Source: Acidipropionibacterium acidipropionici (GTDB taxonomy: Bacteria; Actinomycetota; Actinomycetes; Propionibacteriales; Propionibacteriaceae). Taken from it: a stretch of 64,000 nt of DNA. The first letter of the stretch is position 1. Each line of letters starts with the position of its first letter. The position numbers were made by a program, and so were the translations under genes. This document shows positions 43,907-54,517 of the stretch, in pieces. The stretch is from contig NZ_CP013126.1 in the NCBI RefSeq assembly GCF_001441165.1, positions 3,129,551 to 3,193,550 on the forward strand, given 5' to 3'. The notes below the pieces were generated by a model. That model saw only the letters and a list, made by a program, of their open reading frames with translations. It ran no database searches and was not told where the DNA came from.

Positions 43907-45760
43907 CTACTTCTTCTCCGACCCCTCGCCGGTGCGCAGGGCCGCGACGAAGGCCTCCTGGGGCACCTCCACCGAGCCGACGACCTTCATCCGCTTCTTG
44001 CCGGCCTTCTGCTTCTCCAGCAGCTTCCGCTTACGTGAGATGTCGCCGCCGTAGCACTTGGCCAGCACGTCCTTGCGGACCGCCCGGATGGTCTCGCGGG
44101 CGATGACCCGGGCCCCGATGGCGGCCTGGATGGGCACCTCGAACTGCTGACGGGGAATGAGCTCCTTGAGCTTCCCGGCCATCGCCACCCCGTAGGCGTA
44201 GGCCTTGTCGCGGTGGACGATCGAGGAGAAGGCGTCCACCGGATCGCCGTTGAGCAGGATGTCGACCTTCACCAGGTCGGAGGCCTGCTCACCGGCCTCG
44301 TGATAGTCCAGCGAGGCGTACCCCTTGGTCCTGGACTTCAGCACGTCGAAGAAGTCGAAGACGATCTCCGAGAGGGGCATCGTGTAGCGGATCTCCACCC
44401 TGCTCTCCGACAGGTAGTCCATCCCCTTCTGGACGCCGCGCCGCTGCTGGCACATCTCCAGGATCGGGCCGATGAACTCGCTCGGGGTGAGGATGGTGGC
44501 GTCGACCACCGGCTCGTAGACCTCGGCGATCCTGCCCTCGGTGGGGTACTCGGAGGGGTTGGTGACGTGCACCTCGGTGCCGTCCTCCATCACCACCCGG
44601 TAGACCACCGAGGGGGCGGTGGAGATGAGATCCAGATCGAACTCGCGCTCCAGTCGCTCGCGCACGATCTCCATGTGCAGAAGGCCCAGGAACCCGACAC
44701 GGAAGCCGAATCCCAGGGCGGTGGAGGTCTCCGGCTCGTAGCTCAGGGAGGCGTCGTTGAGCTGCAGCTTGTCCAAGGCGTCGCGCAGCTCGGGGAAGTC
44801 ATTGGCGTCGATCGGGAAGAGCCCGGAGTAGACCATCGGGCGCGGCGGCGCGTAGCCACCCAGGTCCTTCGGGGAGGGGTCGGCGGCGCGGGTGACGGTG
44901 TCGCCCACCCGGGACTGGCGCACATCCTTGACGCCGGTGATGACATAACCCACCTCGCCGGCTCCCAGCCCCTCGGCGGGCACCATCTCCGGTGAGATGA
45001 CGCCCATCTCGAGCACCTCGTGGGTGGCGCGGGTACTCATCATGAGCACCTTCTCGCGGGGGCGCAGCTCCCCGTCGACCACCCGGACGTAGGTGACGAC
45101 GCCACGGTAGGTGTCGTAGACGGAGTCGAAGATCAGCGCGCGGGCCGGGCCGTCGTCGACCCCCTCGGGTGCAGGTATCCGCGAGACGATGGTGTCGAGC
45201 AGCTCGGGGACGCCGTCGCCGGTCTTGGCGGAGACCTTCAGGACGTCGGACGGGTCGCATCCGATGATCCCGGCGATCTCGGCGGCGTGCTTCTCGGGTT
45301 CGGCGCCCGGCAGGTCGATCTTGTTGAGGACCGGGATGATCTCCAGGTCCGCCTCCAGGGCCAGGTACAGGTTGGCCAGTGTCTGGGCCTCGATGCCCTG
45401 GGCGGCGTCGACCAGCAGCACCGCCCCCTCGCAGGCCTGCAGTGAACGCTCCACCTCGTAGGTGAAGTCGACGTGGCCGGGGGTGTCGATCATGTTGAGG
45501 ATGTAGGCGCTGCCGTCCACATGCCAGGGCATCCGTACCGCCTGGGACTTGATGGTGATGCCCCGCTCCCGCTCGATGTCCATCCGGTCGAGGTACTGGG
45601 CGCGGGCGCTGCGCTCGTCCAGGACGCCGGTGAGCTGCAGCATCCGGTCGGCCAAGGTGGACTTGCCGTGGTCGATATGGGCGATGATGCAGAAGTTCCG
45701 GATCATCGAGGGTTCGGTCGCCCCCGGCTGTGGGACATTCGCAACGGTGGGCGCGGGCAT
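43907..45760 (-). CDS. lepA: Elongation factor 4 (back-translocase LepA)
   Basis: This 617-residue translational GTPase back-translocates or remodels stalled ribosomes. The G domain has [10 protein letters not shown], the switch region [20 protein letters not shown] and NKIDLPGA. Domains similar to EF-G follow, with the LepA-specific C-terminal domain ([20 protein letters not shown]). It starts with a 19-residue extension before [16 protein letters not shown] precedes the ATG. It is divergent from the amylosucrase gene. The position near rpsT and holA is the usual actinobacterial order. Confidence 0.96.
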   Translation of the reverse strand: MPAPTVANVPQPGATEPSMIRNFCIIAHIDHGKSTLADRMLQLTGVLDERSARAQYLDRMDIERERGITIKSQAVRMPWHVDGSAYILNMIDTPGHVDFTYEVERSLQACEGAVLLVDAAQGIEAQTLANLYLALEADLEIIPVLNKIDLPGAEPEKHAAEIAGIIGCDPSDVLKVSAKTGDGVPELLDTIVSRIPAPEGVDDGPARALIFDSVYDTYRGVVTYVRVVDGELRPREKVLMMSTRATHEVLEMGVISPEMVPAEGLGAGEVGYVITGVKDVRQSRVGDTVTRAADPSPKDLGGYAPPRPMVYSGLFPIDANDFPELRDALDKLQLNDASLSYEPETSTALGFGFRVGFLGLLHMEIVRERLEREFDLDLISTAPSVVYRVVMEDGTEVHVTNPSEYPTEGRIAEVYEPVVDATILTPSEFIGPILEMCQQRRGVQKGMDYLSESRVEIRYTMPLSEIVFDFFDVLKSRTKGYASLDYHEAGEQASDLVKVDILLNGDPVDAFSSIVHRDKAYAYGVAMAGKLKELIPRQQFEVPIQAAIGARVIARETIRAVRKDVLAKCYGGDISRKRKLLEKQKAGKKRMKVVGSVEVPQEAFVAALRTGEGSEKK

Positions 45761-45838
45761 CTGCTCCCTCGGTCTGGTCGGTCGGTGATGGACGCCGCCC
45801 AGTCTCTCACGGATGGCCTCGGCCCACCTGCGGGCCGA

Positions 45839-45844
45839 TACGCT
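45839..45844 (+). promoter_or_regulatory. -10 box of the amylosucrase gene
   Basis: TACGCT lies 6 bases before the ATG at 45851, without a clear ribosome binding site. Confidence 0.45.
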
Positions 45845-45850
45845 GAGGCC

Positions 45851-47767
45851 ATGGCCTCACCCTTCCGCGACGCCGCGGACCTTCTGAGCGAGCCCGCCCG
45901 CCAGACCTTCGAGTTGCGATGGTCGCGATACCTGCCGGATCTGGAGTCCGGCCTGCGGGCGGTCTACGGGGAGCGCACCGGGGAGATCGTCGAGCGGCTG
46001 CGCCCGATCCTGGAGCGCCGGGCCGCCGAGCGCAGCCCGGAGCTGCGGTGTCTGGACGAGGCCAGGCTGCTCACCCCGGGATGGCTGCAGTCCCCGACGA
46101 TGATCGGCTACGCGGCCTACGCCGACCGTTTCGCCGGCACCCTGTCCGGGATCGTCGACCATCTCGACCATCTGGAGGCCCTGGGCGTCACCTATCTTCA
46201 TCTGATGCCCTTCCTGGAGCCCCGCCCCGGCGATTCCGACGGAGGGTATGCGGTCGCCGACCACCGCGCCGTGAGGCCGGACCTGGGCAGCGTGGCCGAT
46301 GTGGAGTCGCTGACCGCGCAGCTGCGCCGGCACGGCATCAGCCTGGTGATGGATCTGGTGGTCAACCATGTGGCCGCCGAGCACGACTGGGCGGTCAGGG
46401 CGCGGGCCGGTGAGCAGCGCTACCGGGACTACTTCCACATCCTGGCCGACCGGCATGAGGTCGATCGCTGGGAGGAGAGCCTGCCGGAGGTCTTCCCGGA
46501 TTTCGCGCCCGGCAATTTCACCCTCGACGACGCCGCCGGCGGCTGGGTGCGCACCACCTTCAACTCCTGGCAGTGGGATCTCAACTGGGCCGATCCCGAC
46601 GTCTTCTGCGAGTTCGTCGACCTCATGTCCTGGTGGGCCAACAAGGGGGTGGAGGTCTTCCGCCTCGACGCCACCGCCTTCATCTGGAAGGAGCTGGGCA
46701 CCTCCTGTCAGAACCGGCCCCAGGTCCATGACATCACCCAGGCACTGCGGCAGGCGATGCGGATCGTCGCCCCGGCGGTGGCCTTCAAGGCCGAGGCGAT
46801 CGTGGGACCCACCGATCTTGTGGGCTATCTGGGCACCGATGAGCACAGCGGACTGGTGGCCGACATGGCCTACCACAACGCCCTCATGGTGCACCTGTGG
46901 AGCGCCCTGGCGGCGCGGGACTCGTCACTGGCCGAGGTGGCGCTGCGCAGATTCCCCGACAAGCCGACGGGCACGACGTGGGCCACCTACGCCCGGTGCC
47001 ATGACGACATCGGCTGGGCGATCGACGATCCGGACGCCCGGGACGCCGGCCTGGATCCGGTCGCGCACCGGCGATTCCTCTCGGACTTCTACTCGGGGCA
47101 GTTCCCCGGCAGCTTCGCCCGCGGCCTGGTGTTCCAGGAGAATCCGGCGACCGGCGATCGCAGGATCTCCGGCTCGCTGGCCAGTCTGGCCGGCCTCCAG
47201 GCCGCACTGGAGGCCGGGGACCCCGCACGGACGGCGGACGCCGTGGCACGGATCCTCCTGCTTCACACCGCGATCCTGGGGTTCGGGGGTGTGCCGCTGC
47301 TGTGGATGGGAGACGAGATCGGCACCCTCAACGACGACTCCTGGGCCTGCGATCCCGACCATGCGGGGGACAACCGGTGGGTGCACCGTCCCCGGATGGA
47401 TTGGCGGGCCGCTGATGAGGCCCGGGAGCATCCGAGGTCGGCGGCGGGGCGGATCTGGTGGGGGATCCGCCACGTCATCGGGGTGAGGCGCGCCACCCCG
47501 GAGCTCGACGCCGCGGCGGAGACCGTCGTTCTGCCGAGCCCCGACACCCGCATCATGATGTGGGGACGGGACCATCCCCGCGGCCGGATGGTCCAGCTGT
47601 ACAACCTCAGCGAGCAGGTGGTGTGGTTCCCCATGCATGCGCTGCGCCAGGAGCTGGGAGATCGCGCCACCGAGCTGCTGAGTGGGTTCCAGTACGATCT
47701 GACGCCGGCCGTGCTGCGCATCGATCCGTTCCAGAGACTGTGGTTCACGACCCGCGGGCTTCCCTGA
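45851..47767 (+). CDS. Amylosucrase-like glycoside hydrolase family 13 enzyme
   Basis: This 638-residue enzyme has the amylosucrase plan: a helical N-terminal domain (1-85), a TIM barrel, and a C-terminal beta domain. Catalytic residues are visible as D273 in [13 protein letters not shown]315 in FKAEAIVG and D385 in [10 protein letters not shown], the last motif being characteristic of amylosucrase and sucrose hydrolase. Such enzymes split sucrose and either build alpha-1,4-glucan or release glucose and fructose. No signal peptide is seen, so it acts in the cytoplasm. The transcript looks leaderless. Whether it polymerises or hydrolyses cannot be told. Confidence 0.88.
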   Translation: MASPFRDAADLLSEPARQTFELRWSRYLPDLESGLRAVYGERTGEIVERLRPILERRAAERSPELRCLDEARLLTPGWLQSPTMIGYAAYADRFAGTLSGIVDHLDHLEALGVTYLHLMPFLEPRPGDSDGGYAVADHRAVRPDLGSVADVESLTAQLRRHGISLVMDLVVNHVAAEHDWAVRARAGEQRYRDYFHILADRHEVDRWEESLPEVFPDFAPGNFTLDDAAGGWVRTTFNSWQWDLNWADPDVFCEFVDLMSWWANKGVEVFRLDATAFIWKELGTSCQNRPQVHDITQALRQAMRIVAPAVAFKAEAIVGPTDLVGYLGTDEHSGLVADMAYHNALMVHLWSALAARDSSLAEVALRRFPDKPTGTTWATYARCHDDIGWAIDDPDARDAGLDPVAHRRFLSDFYSGQFPGSFARGLVFQENPATGDRRISGSLASLAGLQAALEAGDPARTADAVARILLLHTAILGFGGVPLLWMGDEIGTLNDDSWACDPDHAGDNRWVHRPRMDWRAADEAREHPRSAAGRIWWGIRHVIGVRRATPELDAAAETVVLPSPDTRIMMWGRDHPRGRMVQLYNLSEQVVWFPMHALRQELGDRATELLSGFQYDLTPAVLRIDPFQRLWFTTRGLP

Positions 47768-47794
47768 CCCGGTGATGCGGCCGGGCACACTGAT

Positions 47795-47824
47795 TTGGCC
47801 GGGCGATGGGGGCGCTGGTAACCT
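47795..47824 (+). promoter_or_regulatory. Promoter of rpsT
   Basis: TTGGCC (47795-47800) and TAACCT (47819-47824) are 18 bases apart, giving a leader of about 55 bases before the rpsT GTG. Confidence 0.5.
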
Positions 47825-47886
47825 TTCCTGTCGCGCCGTCAGTCGGCGTCTGCCCAATACATCTCAAGGAAACACGAGGCTGCCCA

Positions 47887-48153
47887 GTGCCCAACATCAA
47901 GTCCCAGGTCAAGCGCGTCAAGACGAACGAGAAGGCCCGTCAGCGCAACAAGGCCGTCAAGTCGGCCCTGCGCACCTACGTGCGCAACTTCCGTCGCGCC
48001 GCCGAGGCCGGCGACCAGGACAAGGCTGTCGAGTACGCGAAGATTGCCAATCGGCAGCTCGACAAGGCCGTGTCGAAGGGTGTCATCCACAAGAACCAGG
48101 CTGCGAATCGCAAGTCGGCCATCTCCAAGAAGCTAAACTCGCTGGCCGCCTGA
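47887..48153 (+). CDS. rpsT: 30S ribosomal protein S20
   Basis: This 88-residue basic protein binds 16S rRNA during early 30S assembly. It shows [17 protein letters not shown] at the start, and the late segment [19 protein letters not shown] typical of S20. The start is GTG with GAGG 7 bases upstream; GTG starts with a cytosine-rich second codon also occur for this gene in relatives. It is monocistronic and converges on holA. Confidence 0.97.
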   Translation: MPNIKSQVKRVKTNEKARQRNKAVKSALRTYVRNFRRAAEAGDQDKAVEYAKIANRQLDKAVSKGVIHKNQAANRKSAISKKLNSLAA

Positions 48154-48249
48154 GCACCCCGCGCATACAGCGCCTCGACCCACTGGGTGGTCGGGGCGCT
48201 TGTTGTGCTGCCGCCGTGACAGCGGCGGGCTCTGGCGGAGCCCTGCTGT

Positions 48250-49305
48250 TCAGCGGGTGCGCGAGGGCAGGGCGGCGCGGCGGGCGGCGTCGACCTCCAG
48301 CAGCACAGCCTCCAGGGCGTACTCGGCGTCCACGGAGGCGCCCTTGACGCCGGCGTCGGCGCGGGCGACGGCGATGATCGCCTCGGCCAGGCCCGCCTTG
48401 TTCCAGCCGCGGCAGATCCGCGAGTACTCCTTAACGTTGCCGGGGTAGGTGCCGATCGCCTTGGCGATGTCCATGTCACTCATCCGGGCGGTGCGCAGGT
48501 CCAGATACAGCCCCAGACCGCGCAGTCCGAAGGACAGGGCGCTGGTGACCTGCACCGGGGCGGTGCCGGTCGCAATCGCCCAGCGCAGCTGTTCGAGGGC
48601 GCGGGGCAGATCGCCGGCCAGCAGGGCGTCGCTCACCGCGTAGCCCTTCACCTCGGCGCGTCCGCCGAAGTAGGTGGTCACCGTCTGGGCGTCGATCCGG
48701 GGGTCCTCGGTGTCGGACCTGAGCTGGTGCAGGGCCGAGGCCAGCGTCCGCAGGTCGTTGCCGAGGGCCCGGTGAAGGGCCTCGGCGGCCCGGTTGTCCA
48801 TCTGCAGGCCCTGGGCGCGGGCCTCGTCGCGGATGAATTCGGGGACCTTGAACGGCTTCAGCGCGCTGGCGTCGGCCTTCTCGACGCCGGCCTTGCGGAG
48901 CTTGTCCAGCAGCCCCTTGCCCTTCACCCCGCCGGGATGGACGAGCACCAGGCAGAGTTCCTCGGGGGGGTTCGCCGCGGTGGCGGAGACCATGTCGAAG
49001 AGGTCCTTGTCGACGTCGCAGAGCTCGCTGACGACCAGGACGGTGGCCTGGCTGAACAGGGAGCCGCCGCTGGCCTCCAGGAAGGCGGCGCCGTCCATCC
49101 CGGTGCCGGACAGCCTGACGATCTCGGCCTGGGGGTTCTCGGCCTGCGCGGCGGAGATCCGCCGGGCCACGGCCCGGTCGGACAGCAGGGTCTCGGGTCC
49201 GTGGACCAGGAGGGTGCGGCCGAAGACCGATTCACCGCCGTCCCGGCCTCTTGCCGCCGAACGGGACGCTGTCCTGCCACCTCGACCAGTCACGGCGTCC
49301 AGCAT
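48250..49305 (-). CDS. holA: DNA polymerase III delta subunit
   Basis: This 351-residue clamp-loader subunit opens the sliding clamp. The N-terminal part (LLVHGPETLLSDRAVARRI) is the inactive AAA+ domain; the central VLVHPGGVKGKGLLDKLRKAG and LRTLASALHQL segments and the C-terminal collar domain fit HolA. The ATG at 49305 is chosen; a GTG at 49293, with CATGCT 7 bases before it, is an alternative. It lies downstream of comEC in many actinobacteria, but here a helicase gene separates them. Confidence 0.88.
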   Translation of the reverse strand: MLDAVTGRGGRTASRSAARGRDGGESVFGRTLLVHGPETLLSDRAVARRISAAQAENPQAEIVRLSGTGMDGAAFLEASGGSLFSQATVLVVSELCDVDKDLFDMVSATAANPPEELCLVLVHPGGVKGKGLLDKLRKAGVEKADASALKPFKVPEFIRDEARAQGLQMDNRAAEALHRALGNDLRTLASALHQLRSDTEDPRIDAQTVTTYFGGRAEVKGYAVSDALLAGDLPRALEQLRWAIATGTAPVQVTSALSFGLRGLGLYLDLRTARMSDMDIAKAIGTYPGNVKEYSRICRGWNKAGLAEAIIAVARADAGVKGASVDAEYALEAVLLEVDAARRAALPSRTR

Positions 49306-49359
49306 GCCAGTTCCGGGTGACAGGAGCGAAAGGGGTCGCAAGGGGTCGTCCCTTTGCCC

Positions 49360-51072
49360 CTAATGCCTATGCAGCCAGGTTAGCCGCTTCTGCAGCAGGG
49401 TCATCGGGGCGGCGTCGTTCTTCTCCCCGGGGATCTCCCGGTAGAGCTGCCCCCATGCGGCCTGGGGCGACAGCGCGTGGTCGCGGGCGAAGTCCAGCAG
49501 GGCGGTGGAGATCTCCCGGCGCATCTCGTGGGGATCGTCGATCTCGTCGTAGACCGAGCCGCCGGACCGTAGCAGGGCGACCAAGTCGTCGCGGCGCTCC
49601 TGACGCTCCTCGGCCTCGCGTGCGGCCCGGGAGCGGCGTCTGGCGGAGGCCACGGCCTTGGCCTGCTCGGCGCGGGCCTTCTCGTCGCGGGCGAACAGCG
49701 CCCGTTCCTGATCGGGGGTGAGCAGCCCGTCGAGAGCGAACAGTCCCCCGTCCTCAGCCGGTTCGGAGTAGGTGTCGATGACCTCGCCGAGGATGGCGTC
49801 GGAGGCGACCGCCCGCCAGCCCTGGCCCTCGGGCCCGGGCTCGCTGCGCTCCCGGGCGGCCTCCTCGAGCGGGTCGGCCTCCTGGGGCGGCCCGATGACG
49901 TGGTCGCGCTGCTCCTCCATCTCGGAGGCCAGGGCGAGCAGCCGGGTGACGGTGGGCAGGAAGACGGTGGCCCTCTCGCCGCGGTTGCGGGCACGGACCA
50001 CCCGCCCGACCATCTGGGCGAAGAAGAGCGGTGTGGAGGCGGTGGTGGAGTAGATGAGGACGGCCGCGTCGGGCACGTCGACGCCCTCGGTGATGAGGCG
50101 GACGCAGACCGCGCAGATCTTCTCGGGATCGTCGCGGTACTCGGCCAGCTTGCGGGCCGAGGCGGCGTCCTCGGACAGGATGACGGCGGGCGCGTCACCG
50201 GTGACCTGGGTCCAGACCTCGGCGTACTCCTTGGCGATCTCCTGGTTGGAGGCCGGGATGAGCACCTTGGCGTGGGGGATCTGCCCGGAGTCGCGGAGCC
50301 GGTTGACCCTGGCCCAGGCCGCCGCCATGACGTGGGCGATCCACTCGCCGTCGGAGTCCAGGGCGGTGCGCCAGGCCATCTCCTCGGAGGTCTTGGTGAG
50401 CTCGGCGTCCCCCAGGATGGCGGTGTGCTCCTCCCCCGCCGAGTCGTTCCAGGTGGACCGGCCCGAGTAGGTGGCGAAGGTGACGGGGCGCACGACGCCG
50501 TCGCGCAGGGCGTCGGCGTAGCCGTAGTTGTGGTCGGAGACGGACTCGAGGATCCCCTCGCCCACGTCCTCGTAGCGGACGTGGGCGATCTTCGCCTCGT
50601 CGGAGCGGAACGGGGTGCCGGTGACGCCGATCCGGCGGTTGGCCCCGGAGAAGGCGTCGATGACGGCCGAGCCCCAGCTCATCTGGTCCCCGGCGTGGTG
50701 GATCTCGTCGAAGATCACCAGGGTGCGGTGGCTGGTGGCCCGGCCCGCGTGCACCGCGGGCTTCTGGGCCACCTGGGCGTAGGTGACGACGCATCCGTGG
50801 GCGTCGGCCGGCAGCTTCTCGGAGTTGGGGGTGTCGCGCAGGTCGAAGCCGAGGGCGGCGGCCGCCCCGATCCACTGGGTGCGCAGGTGGTCGGTGGGGC
50901 ACACCACGATGACCCGGTTGATGATGTGGGTCTGCCACAGGTGCGCGGCGACCGCCAGGGTGAAGGTCGTCTTGCCCGCGCCGGGAGTGGCGCATTCCAG
51001 CCAGTCCCTGGGATCGGCGGCGATGTACTTGTCCAGCGCCTCTCGCTGCCATGCGCGCAGTCGGACGGGCAT
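49360..51072 (-). CDS. Superfamily 2 DEAD/DEAH-like helicase
   Basis: This 570-residue SF2 ATPase has the entry motif RLRAWQREAL, Walker A ATPGAGKTT, DEIH box VIFDEIHHAGD, motif III GVTGTPFR, and motif VI QMVGRVVRARNRGE. A charged, coiled C-terminal region (about 450-520, rich in Arg, Glu and Ala) is followed by a domain of unknown role. It resembles type III restriction or XPB-like helicases, but no nuclease or methylase partner adjoins. The ATG at 51072 has AAGGG upstream; a GTG at 51105 with AAGGGG is an alternative. It lies between comEC and holA. Its substrate is unknown. Confidence 0.82.
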   Translation of the reverse strand: MPVRLRAWQREALDKYIAADPRDWLECATPGAGKTTFTLAVAAHLWQTHIINRVIVVCPTDHLRTQWIGAAAALGFDLRDTPNSEKLPADAHGCVVTYAQVAQKPAVHAGRATSHRTLVIFDEIHHAGDQMSWGSAVIDAFSGANRRIGVTGTPFRSDEAKIAHVRYEDVGEGILESVSDHNYGYADALRDGVVRPVTFATYSGRSTWNDSAGEEHTAILGDAELTKTSEEMAWRTALDSDGEWIAHVMAAAWARVNRLRDSGQIPHAKVLIPASNQEIAKEYAEVWTQVTGDAPAVILSEDAASARKLAEYRDDPEKICAVCVRLITEGVDVPDAAVLIYSTTASTPLFFAQMVGRVVRARNRGERATVFLPTVTRLLALASEMEEQRDHVIGPPQEADPLEEAARERSEPGPEGQGWRAVASDAILGEVIDTYSEPAEDGGLFALDGLLTPDQERALFARDEKARAEQAKAVASARRRSRAAREAEERQERRDDLVALLRSGGSVYDEIDDPHEMRREISTALLDFARDHALSPQAAWGQLYREIPGEKNDAAPMTLLQKRLTWLHRH

Positions 51073-51223
51073 TCTCGGACCCTTGACCGCAAACCGTGAA
51101 ACCACCTGTCCCCTTCCCTCAGACGGGCACAACCCCTGACCGGGCCCCCGGTCCGGGCGGGCCAGGGGTGCCAGCGGACAACCGTAGCCCACCCGGCCGA
51201 CATCTCCGCAAACATTCCGTTGC

Positions 51224-53563
51224 TCAGCGCCTGGTGCGCACGGTCACGGAGTCCCCGGTGCGAGACAGCACGACGGCGCCCTGCTGGTCGGTGCGGGCCA
51301 CCTTCATGCCCATCCGCGAGGCCATCGTCAGGGCGGCCCGGGAGGGGTGCCCGTAGCTGTTGTCGACGCCGGCCGAGGCCACCGCGACGCGCGCCCCGGT
51401 CCGCCCCCAGAAGAGCTGGTCCTGCCGCGATGATCCGTGGTGGGGCATCACGATGACGTCGGCCTGCAGCGTCTCCCCGGTGCGCCGGGCCCTGGCCTGT
51501 CCGTCGGGCTCGGCGTCGCCGGGCAGCAGTACCGTCAGTCCGCCGGAGGTGGCGCGGATGATGACCGAGGAGTCGTTCTCGGCCGATGACTCCTCCGAGG
51601 CCCCGTCGTCGGGCTGCGGATCGCCGGGGTCCCCGGAGCCCGCCACCGCGATCCGGGCCTGCCCGACGGTCAGGGCGTCCCCGGGCGCGGCGGGACGCAC
51701 CACGGCACCGACGGCCCGCGCCTGGGCGGCGACCCTGGCGGCCTCGCCGGCCGGGGAGGCCAGTGGGGAGACGAGGAGGAGTTTGACGCCGTGGGACAGT
51801 GCGGCCTGCAGGCCCCCGATGTGGTCGGCGTGGTAGTGGCTCGCGACGATCACCGGCACGTTCCGGATCCCGAGCTCCTCCAGGCAGTCGGCCAGCGGGC
51901 CCGGGTCGGGGCCGGTGTCGACCAGGACCGCCGAGGCCCGGTCGGCGCGGACCAGCGCGGCGCTTCCCTGGCCGACGTCGCAGATCGCCACCTGCCAGGG
52001 GCCCGGCCAACCCGGCACCGGCGGCCTGATGACCGATGCCGCCAGCACCACCACTCCGGTGAGGACGGCTCGCCACGGCGAGCTCAGCAGCCAGGGCGTC
52101 ACGAGTGCCAGCCCGAGGCACAGTCCGGCGAGAACCGCCAGCGTCGCGGGCCGGGCGGGCCAGCTCAGCGCGGCGGCAGGTGCCCGGGCTCCGGCCGAGG
52201 CGATCAGGAGGATCGGCTGGACGCACCATCCCGCCAGCCATCCGGGAATCACCCCCAGAGGCGCCCATACCGCACCCAGCAGGGCGGCGGCCATCCCCAG
52301 TGCGGTCGCGGGGGCGACGAAGGGGGCGGCCGTGACGTTGGCGATCAGTCCGGTGGTGCTCACCTGACCGGACAACCAGGTGATCAGCGGCTGGGTGGCG
52401 AGCTGCGCGGCCCAGGGCACCACGACCACGCGGGCCAGATTCTCCGACAACCAGCCCGACATCGCCCGCGCCCAGCCGGTGGTCCACCACAGGATGCCGG
52501 TGGTGGCGCACACCGACAGCCAGAAACCCACCGACCGGCTCAGCCAGGGGTCCACCAGCATGAGGGACATGACGGCCACGCACAGCGCCCGCAGGCCCGC
52601 GGCGCGGTCGAAGGACAGCCCTGCCGCCGCCAGCGTCACCACCCCCATCGCGGCCGCGCGCACCACCGAGGGCTCAGACCGGCAGACGATGACGAAGCCG
52701 GCCACCGCGACCACCGACAGGGCCCGCAGCGGACGCCGTCGCAGGCCCAGCCAGGACCCGGCCCACCACATCAGGGCGGTGGTGGAGGCCAGGTTGGCCC
52801 CCGAGACGGCCATCAGGTGGGTCAGGGCGGTGGCCCGGAACGCCTCGTCGATCTCCTCGCTGACCGCCGAGGTGTCCCCCACCACCAGGGAGGGCACCAG
52901 CGCGCGCTGGTCGGCGCTGTTGAACCGGACCGAGGCGACCAGCGCCTCCCTGATCCGGTTCACCCCCCGGTCCAGGGCCCGGGGGCCGGCCACCACGCGC
53001 GGGGGCGACCGGAGTCTCAGCACCCCCGCCGTCGGGTCGCTGCGCTCCGCGGGCGCCAGCACCCCGGCCAGCTCGACCCGCTCCCCCACTGACAGGTGCG
53101 CGGCCGCGCCCCTGGTGGCGCCGGAGGCTGTGACCAGGACGGCGGAGGACTGCCGGACGCGCAGGCCCCGACCGCTCACCTGATCGGCGGTGACGTGGAT
53201 GAGCACCGCATCGGGCCGGGCACCGCGGGCCGCCAGGATCCGAGGATCCGAGGCGACCCGGCCGGTCACGGTGACGGCGGCCCGGTCCCGGGCCAGGACG
53301 GCGATCGCCGAGTCGTGCAGTCGATCGGCCCGCACCCATGCGGTGACGGCCACCACCGCGAGGACCGCCAGAGCGGCGCCGGCCTTCCAGTGGCGCCGCC
53401 ATGCCGCGATCAGGCAGGCGGCCAGGGCCGTGGTCACCAGTGCCGTCATGACGCGGCCGGAGGCGACGGTGGCCACCAGCGCGGCGACCACCGCGGCCAC
53501 CGCCAGGGGGAGGGTTCTCAGGTCCGGTCGGGGAGCCGGGTCGGGCGGATCAGACCCGGACAT
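51224..53563 (-). CDS. comEC: DNA uptake channel protein ComEC
   Basis: This 779-residue polytopic membrane protein forms the inner-membrane channel for transforming DNA. It has N-terminal helices and an external oligonucleotide-binding-like domain, a competence domain of about eight helices (including MAVSGANLASTTALMWW), and a C-terminal metallo-beta-lactamase domain with ASHYHADHIGG and MPHHGSSRQ. All three parts are in frame, so the protein looks functional. The start overlaps the comEA end by 14 bases, which indicates coupled translation. The presence of comEA and comEC suggests natural competence; pilus genes would have to lie elsewhere. Confidence 0.93.
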   Translation of the reverse strand: MSGSDPPDPAPRPDLRTLPLAVAAVVAALVATVASGRVMTALVTTALAACLIAAWRRHWKAGAALAVLAVVAVTAWVRADRLHDSAIAVLARDRAAVTVTGRVASDPRILAARGARPDAVLIHVTADQVSGRGLRVRQSSAVLVTASGATRGAAAHLSVGERVELAGVLAPAERSDPTAGVLRLRSPPRVVAGPRALDRGVNRIREALVASVRFNSADQRALVPSLVVGDTSAVSEEIDEAFRATALTHLMAVSGANLASTTALMWWAGSWLGLRRRPLRALSVVAVAGFVIVCRSEPSVVRAAAMGVVTLAAAGLSFDRAAGLRALCVAVMSLMLVDPWLSRSVGFWLSVCATTGILWWTTGWARAMSGWLSENLARVVVVPWAAQLATQPLITWLSGQVSTTGLIANVTAAPFVAPATALGMAAALLGAVWAPLGVIPGWLAGWCVQPILLIASAGARAPAAALSWPARPATLAVLAGLCLGLALVTPWLLSSPWRAVLTGVVVLAASVIRPPVPGWPGPWQVAICDVGQGSAALVRADRASAVLVDTGPDPGPLADCLEELGIRNVPVIVASHYHADHIGGLQAALSHGVKLLLVSPLASPAGEAARVAAQARAVGAVVRPAAPGDALTVGQARIAVAGSGDPGDPQPDDGASEESSAENDSSVIIRATSGGLTVLLPGDAEPDGQARARRTGETLQADVIVMPHHGSSRQDQLFWGRTGARVAVASAGVDNSYGHPSRAALTMASRMGMKVARTDQQGAVVLSRTGDSVTVRTRR

Positions 53564-54428
53564 GGTCCTTGATCCGGGCGTACGTCTTGGGGCCGATCCC
53601 GTCGATCTCCTGGAGCTCGGAGACGTCGGTGAACCGGCCATGGGTCTGCCTCCAGGCCAGGATCTTGGCTGCGGTGGCCGGGCCGACCCCGTCGAGGGTC
53701 TGGAGCTGCTCGGAGGTGGCTGAATTGAGGTCGATGCGCGCATCCTGCCCGCCGGTCCCCGGGGCCGTCGTCGCGCCCGAGGCGCCCGGCTGCGGGCCGG
53801 GGGTCGCCGACGCGGCCCCGGAGGCCCGGGCGTCCGGACCGATGACCCGTCCGTTGCCCGATCCGGGGATCTGCACCTGGCATCCGTCGCACACGGGTGC
53901 TGCCAGGTTGAGGTCTCCGGGGTGGGCTCCCCGCGACAGGCCGCCCGCGGCTCTCAGGGCGTCGACCACCCGTGCCCCGGCGGTGAGTGCGTAGACGTCG
54001 GGGCGCACCACCTTTCCGGTGACGTGCACCCTGATGGTCGCCGCGGGGCTGGTCCGGGCTGCGGGCACGGGAGAGCCCGACGCCGAGACCGGCGAGGAGG
54101 GGGAGGCCGAGGCGGGGGTCATCGACGCGGCCAGCGGGACGACGGTGGCCCGGGAGCGCAGCAGCATGACCGCCACCACGGTGAGGACGAGCACCAGGAT
54201 GATGCCCAGGGCCGACAGATGCGAGCGGCCAAGGGTCACCGGTGGCCGGGCTCCGGGTTCGGAGGCCCGGCCGGCGCCGGTGGAGCTGTCCTCGAGGCCG
54301 GCCTGAGGATCGGCGGGGGTGTCGGGGCCGTCCCGCCCTGAGGCACGGCGAGGGCCGGCGTCCCGGGTCGGCAGCCCGGCCAGCAGGTCCTCGAGGCGGT
54401 CCCGGTAGGAGTCGTGTGCGGTCTTCAC
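53550..54428 (-). CDS. comEA: Competence DNA receptor ComEA
   Basis: This 292-residue membrane-anchored protein binds incoming double-stranded DNA. It has a cytoplasmic N-terminal stretch (1-67), one membrane helix (about 70-92), a Ser/Pro-rich linker, a SLBB-like domain (IRVHVTGKVVRPDVYAL to VQIP), another linker, and a C-terminal double helix-hairpin-helix (LNSATSEQLQTLDGVGPATA and IDGIGPKTYARI). The GTG start has a GATAAC box 6 bases upstream within a composite element also found before the DUF4192 gene. It is the first gene of a comEA-comEC operon. Confidence 0.93.
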   Translation of the reverse strand: MKTAHDSYRDRLEDLLAGLPTRDAGPRRASGRDGPDTPADPQAGLEDSSTGAGRASEPGARPPVTLGRSHLSALGIILVLVLTVVAVMLLRSRATVVPLAASMTPASASPSSPVSASGSPVPAARTSPAATIRVHVTGKVVRPDVYALTAGARVVDALRAAGGLSRGAHPGDLNLAAPVCDGCQVQIPGSGNGRVIGPDARASGAASATPGPQPGASGATTAPGTGGQDARIDLNSATSEQLQTLDGVGPATAAKILAWRQTHGRFTDVSELQEIDGIGPKTYARIKDHVRV

Positions 54429-54487
54429 ACCTCAGTTATCGCTGTCGGGCACCCCGATTTGTTCGATCGCCGGGAGCCTGTGGAAAC
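54428..54487 (-). promoter_or_regulatory. Composite comEA promoter shared with the DUF4192 gene
   Basis: Read on the minus strand it runs from a DnaA-box-like GTTTCCACA (54479-54487), through ATCGG (54454-54458), to GATAAC (54435-54440) and the GTG at 54428. The same blocks at one base different spacing precede the start at 58287. GATAAC is placed like a leaderless -10 box. Confidence 0.6.
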
Positions 54488-54508
54488 AGCGGGCGCCGGA
54501 CCCGCGAG

Positions 54509-54517
54509 TTGTCCACA
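54509..54517 (+). promoter_or_regulatory. Exact actinobacterial DnaA box
   Basis: TTGTCCACA matches the consensus DnaA box of mycobacteria and streptomycetes. It is a single box in the comEA-leuS gap, so it is not an origin, but it may modulate comEA. Confidence 0.5.
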
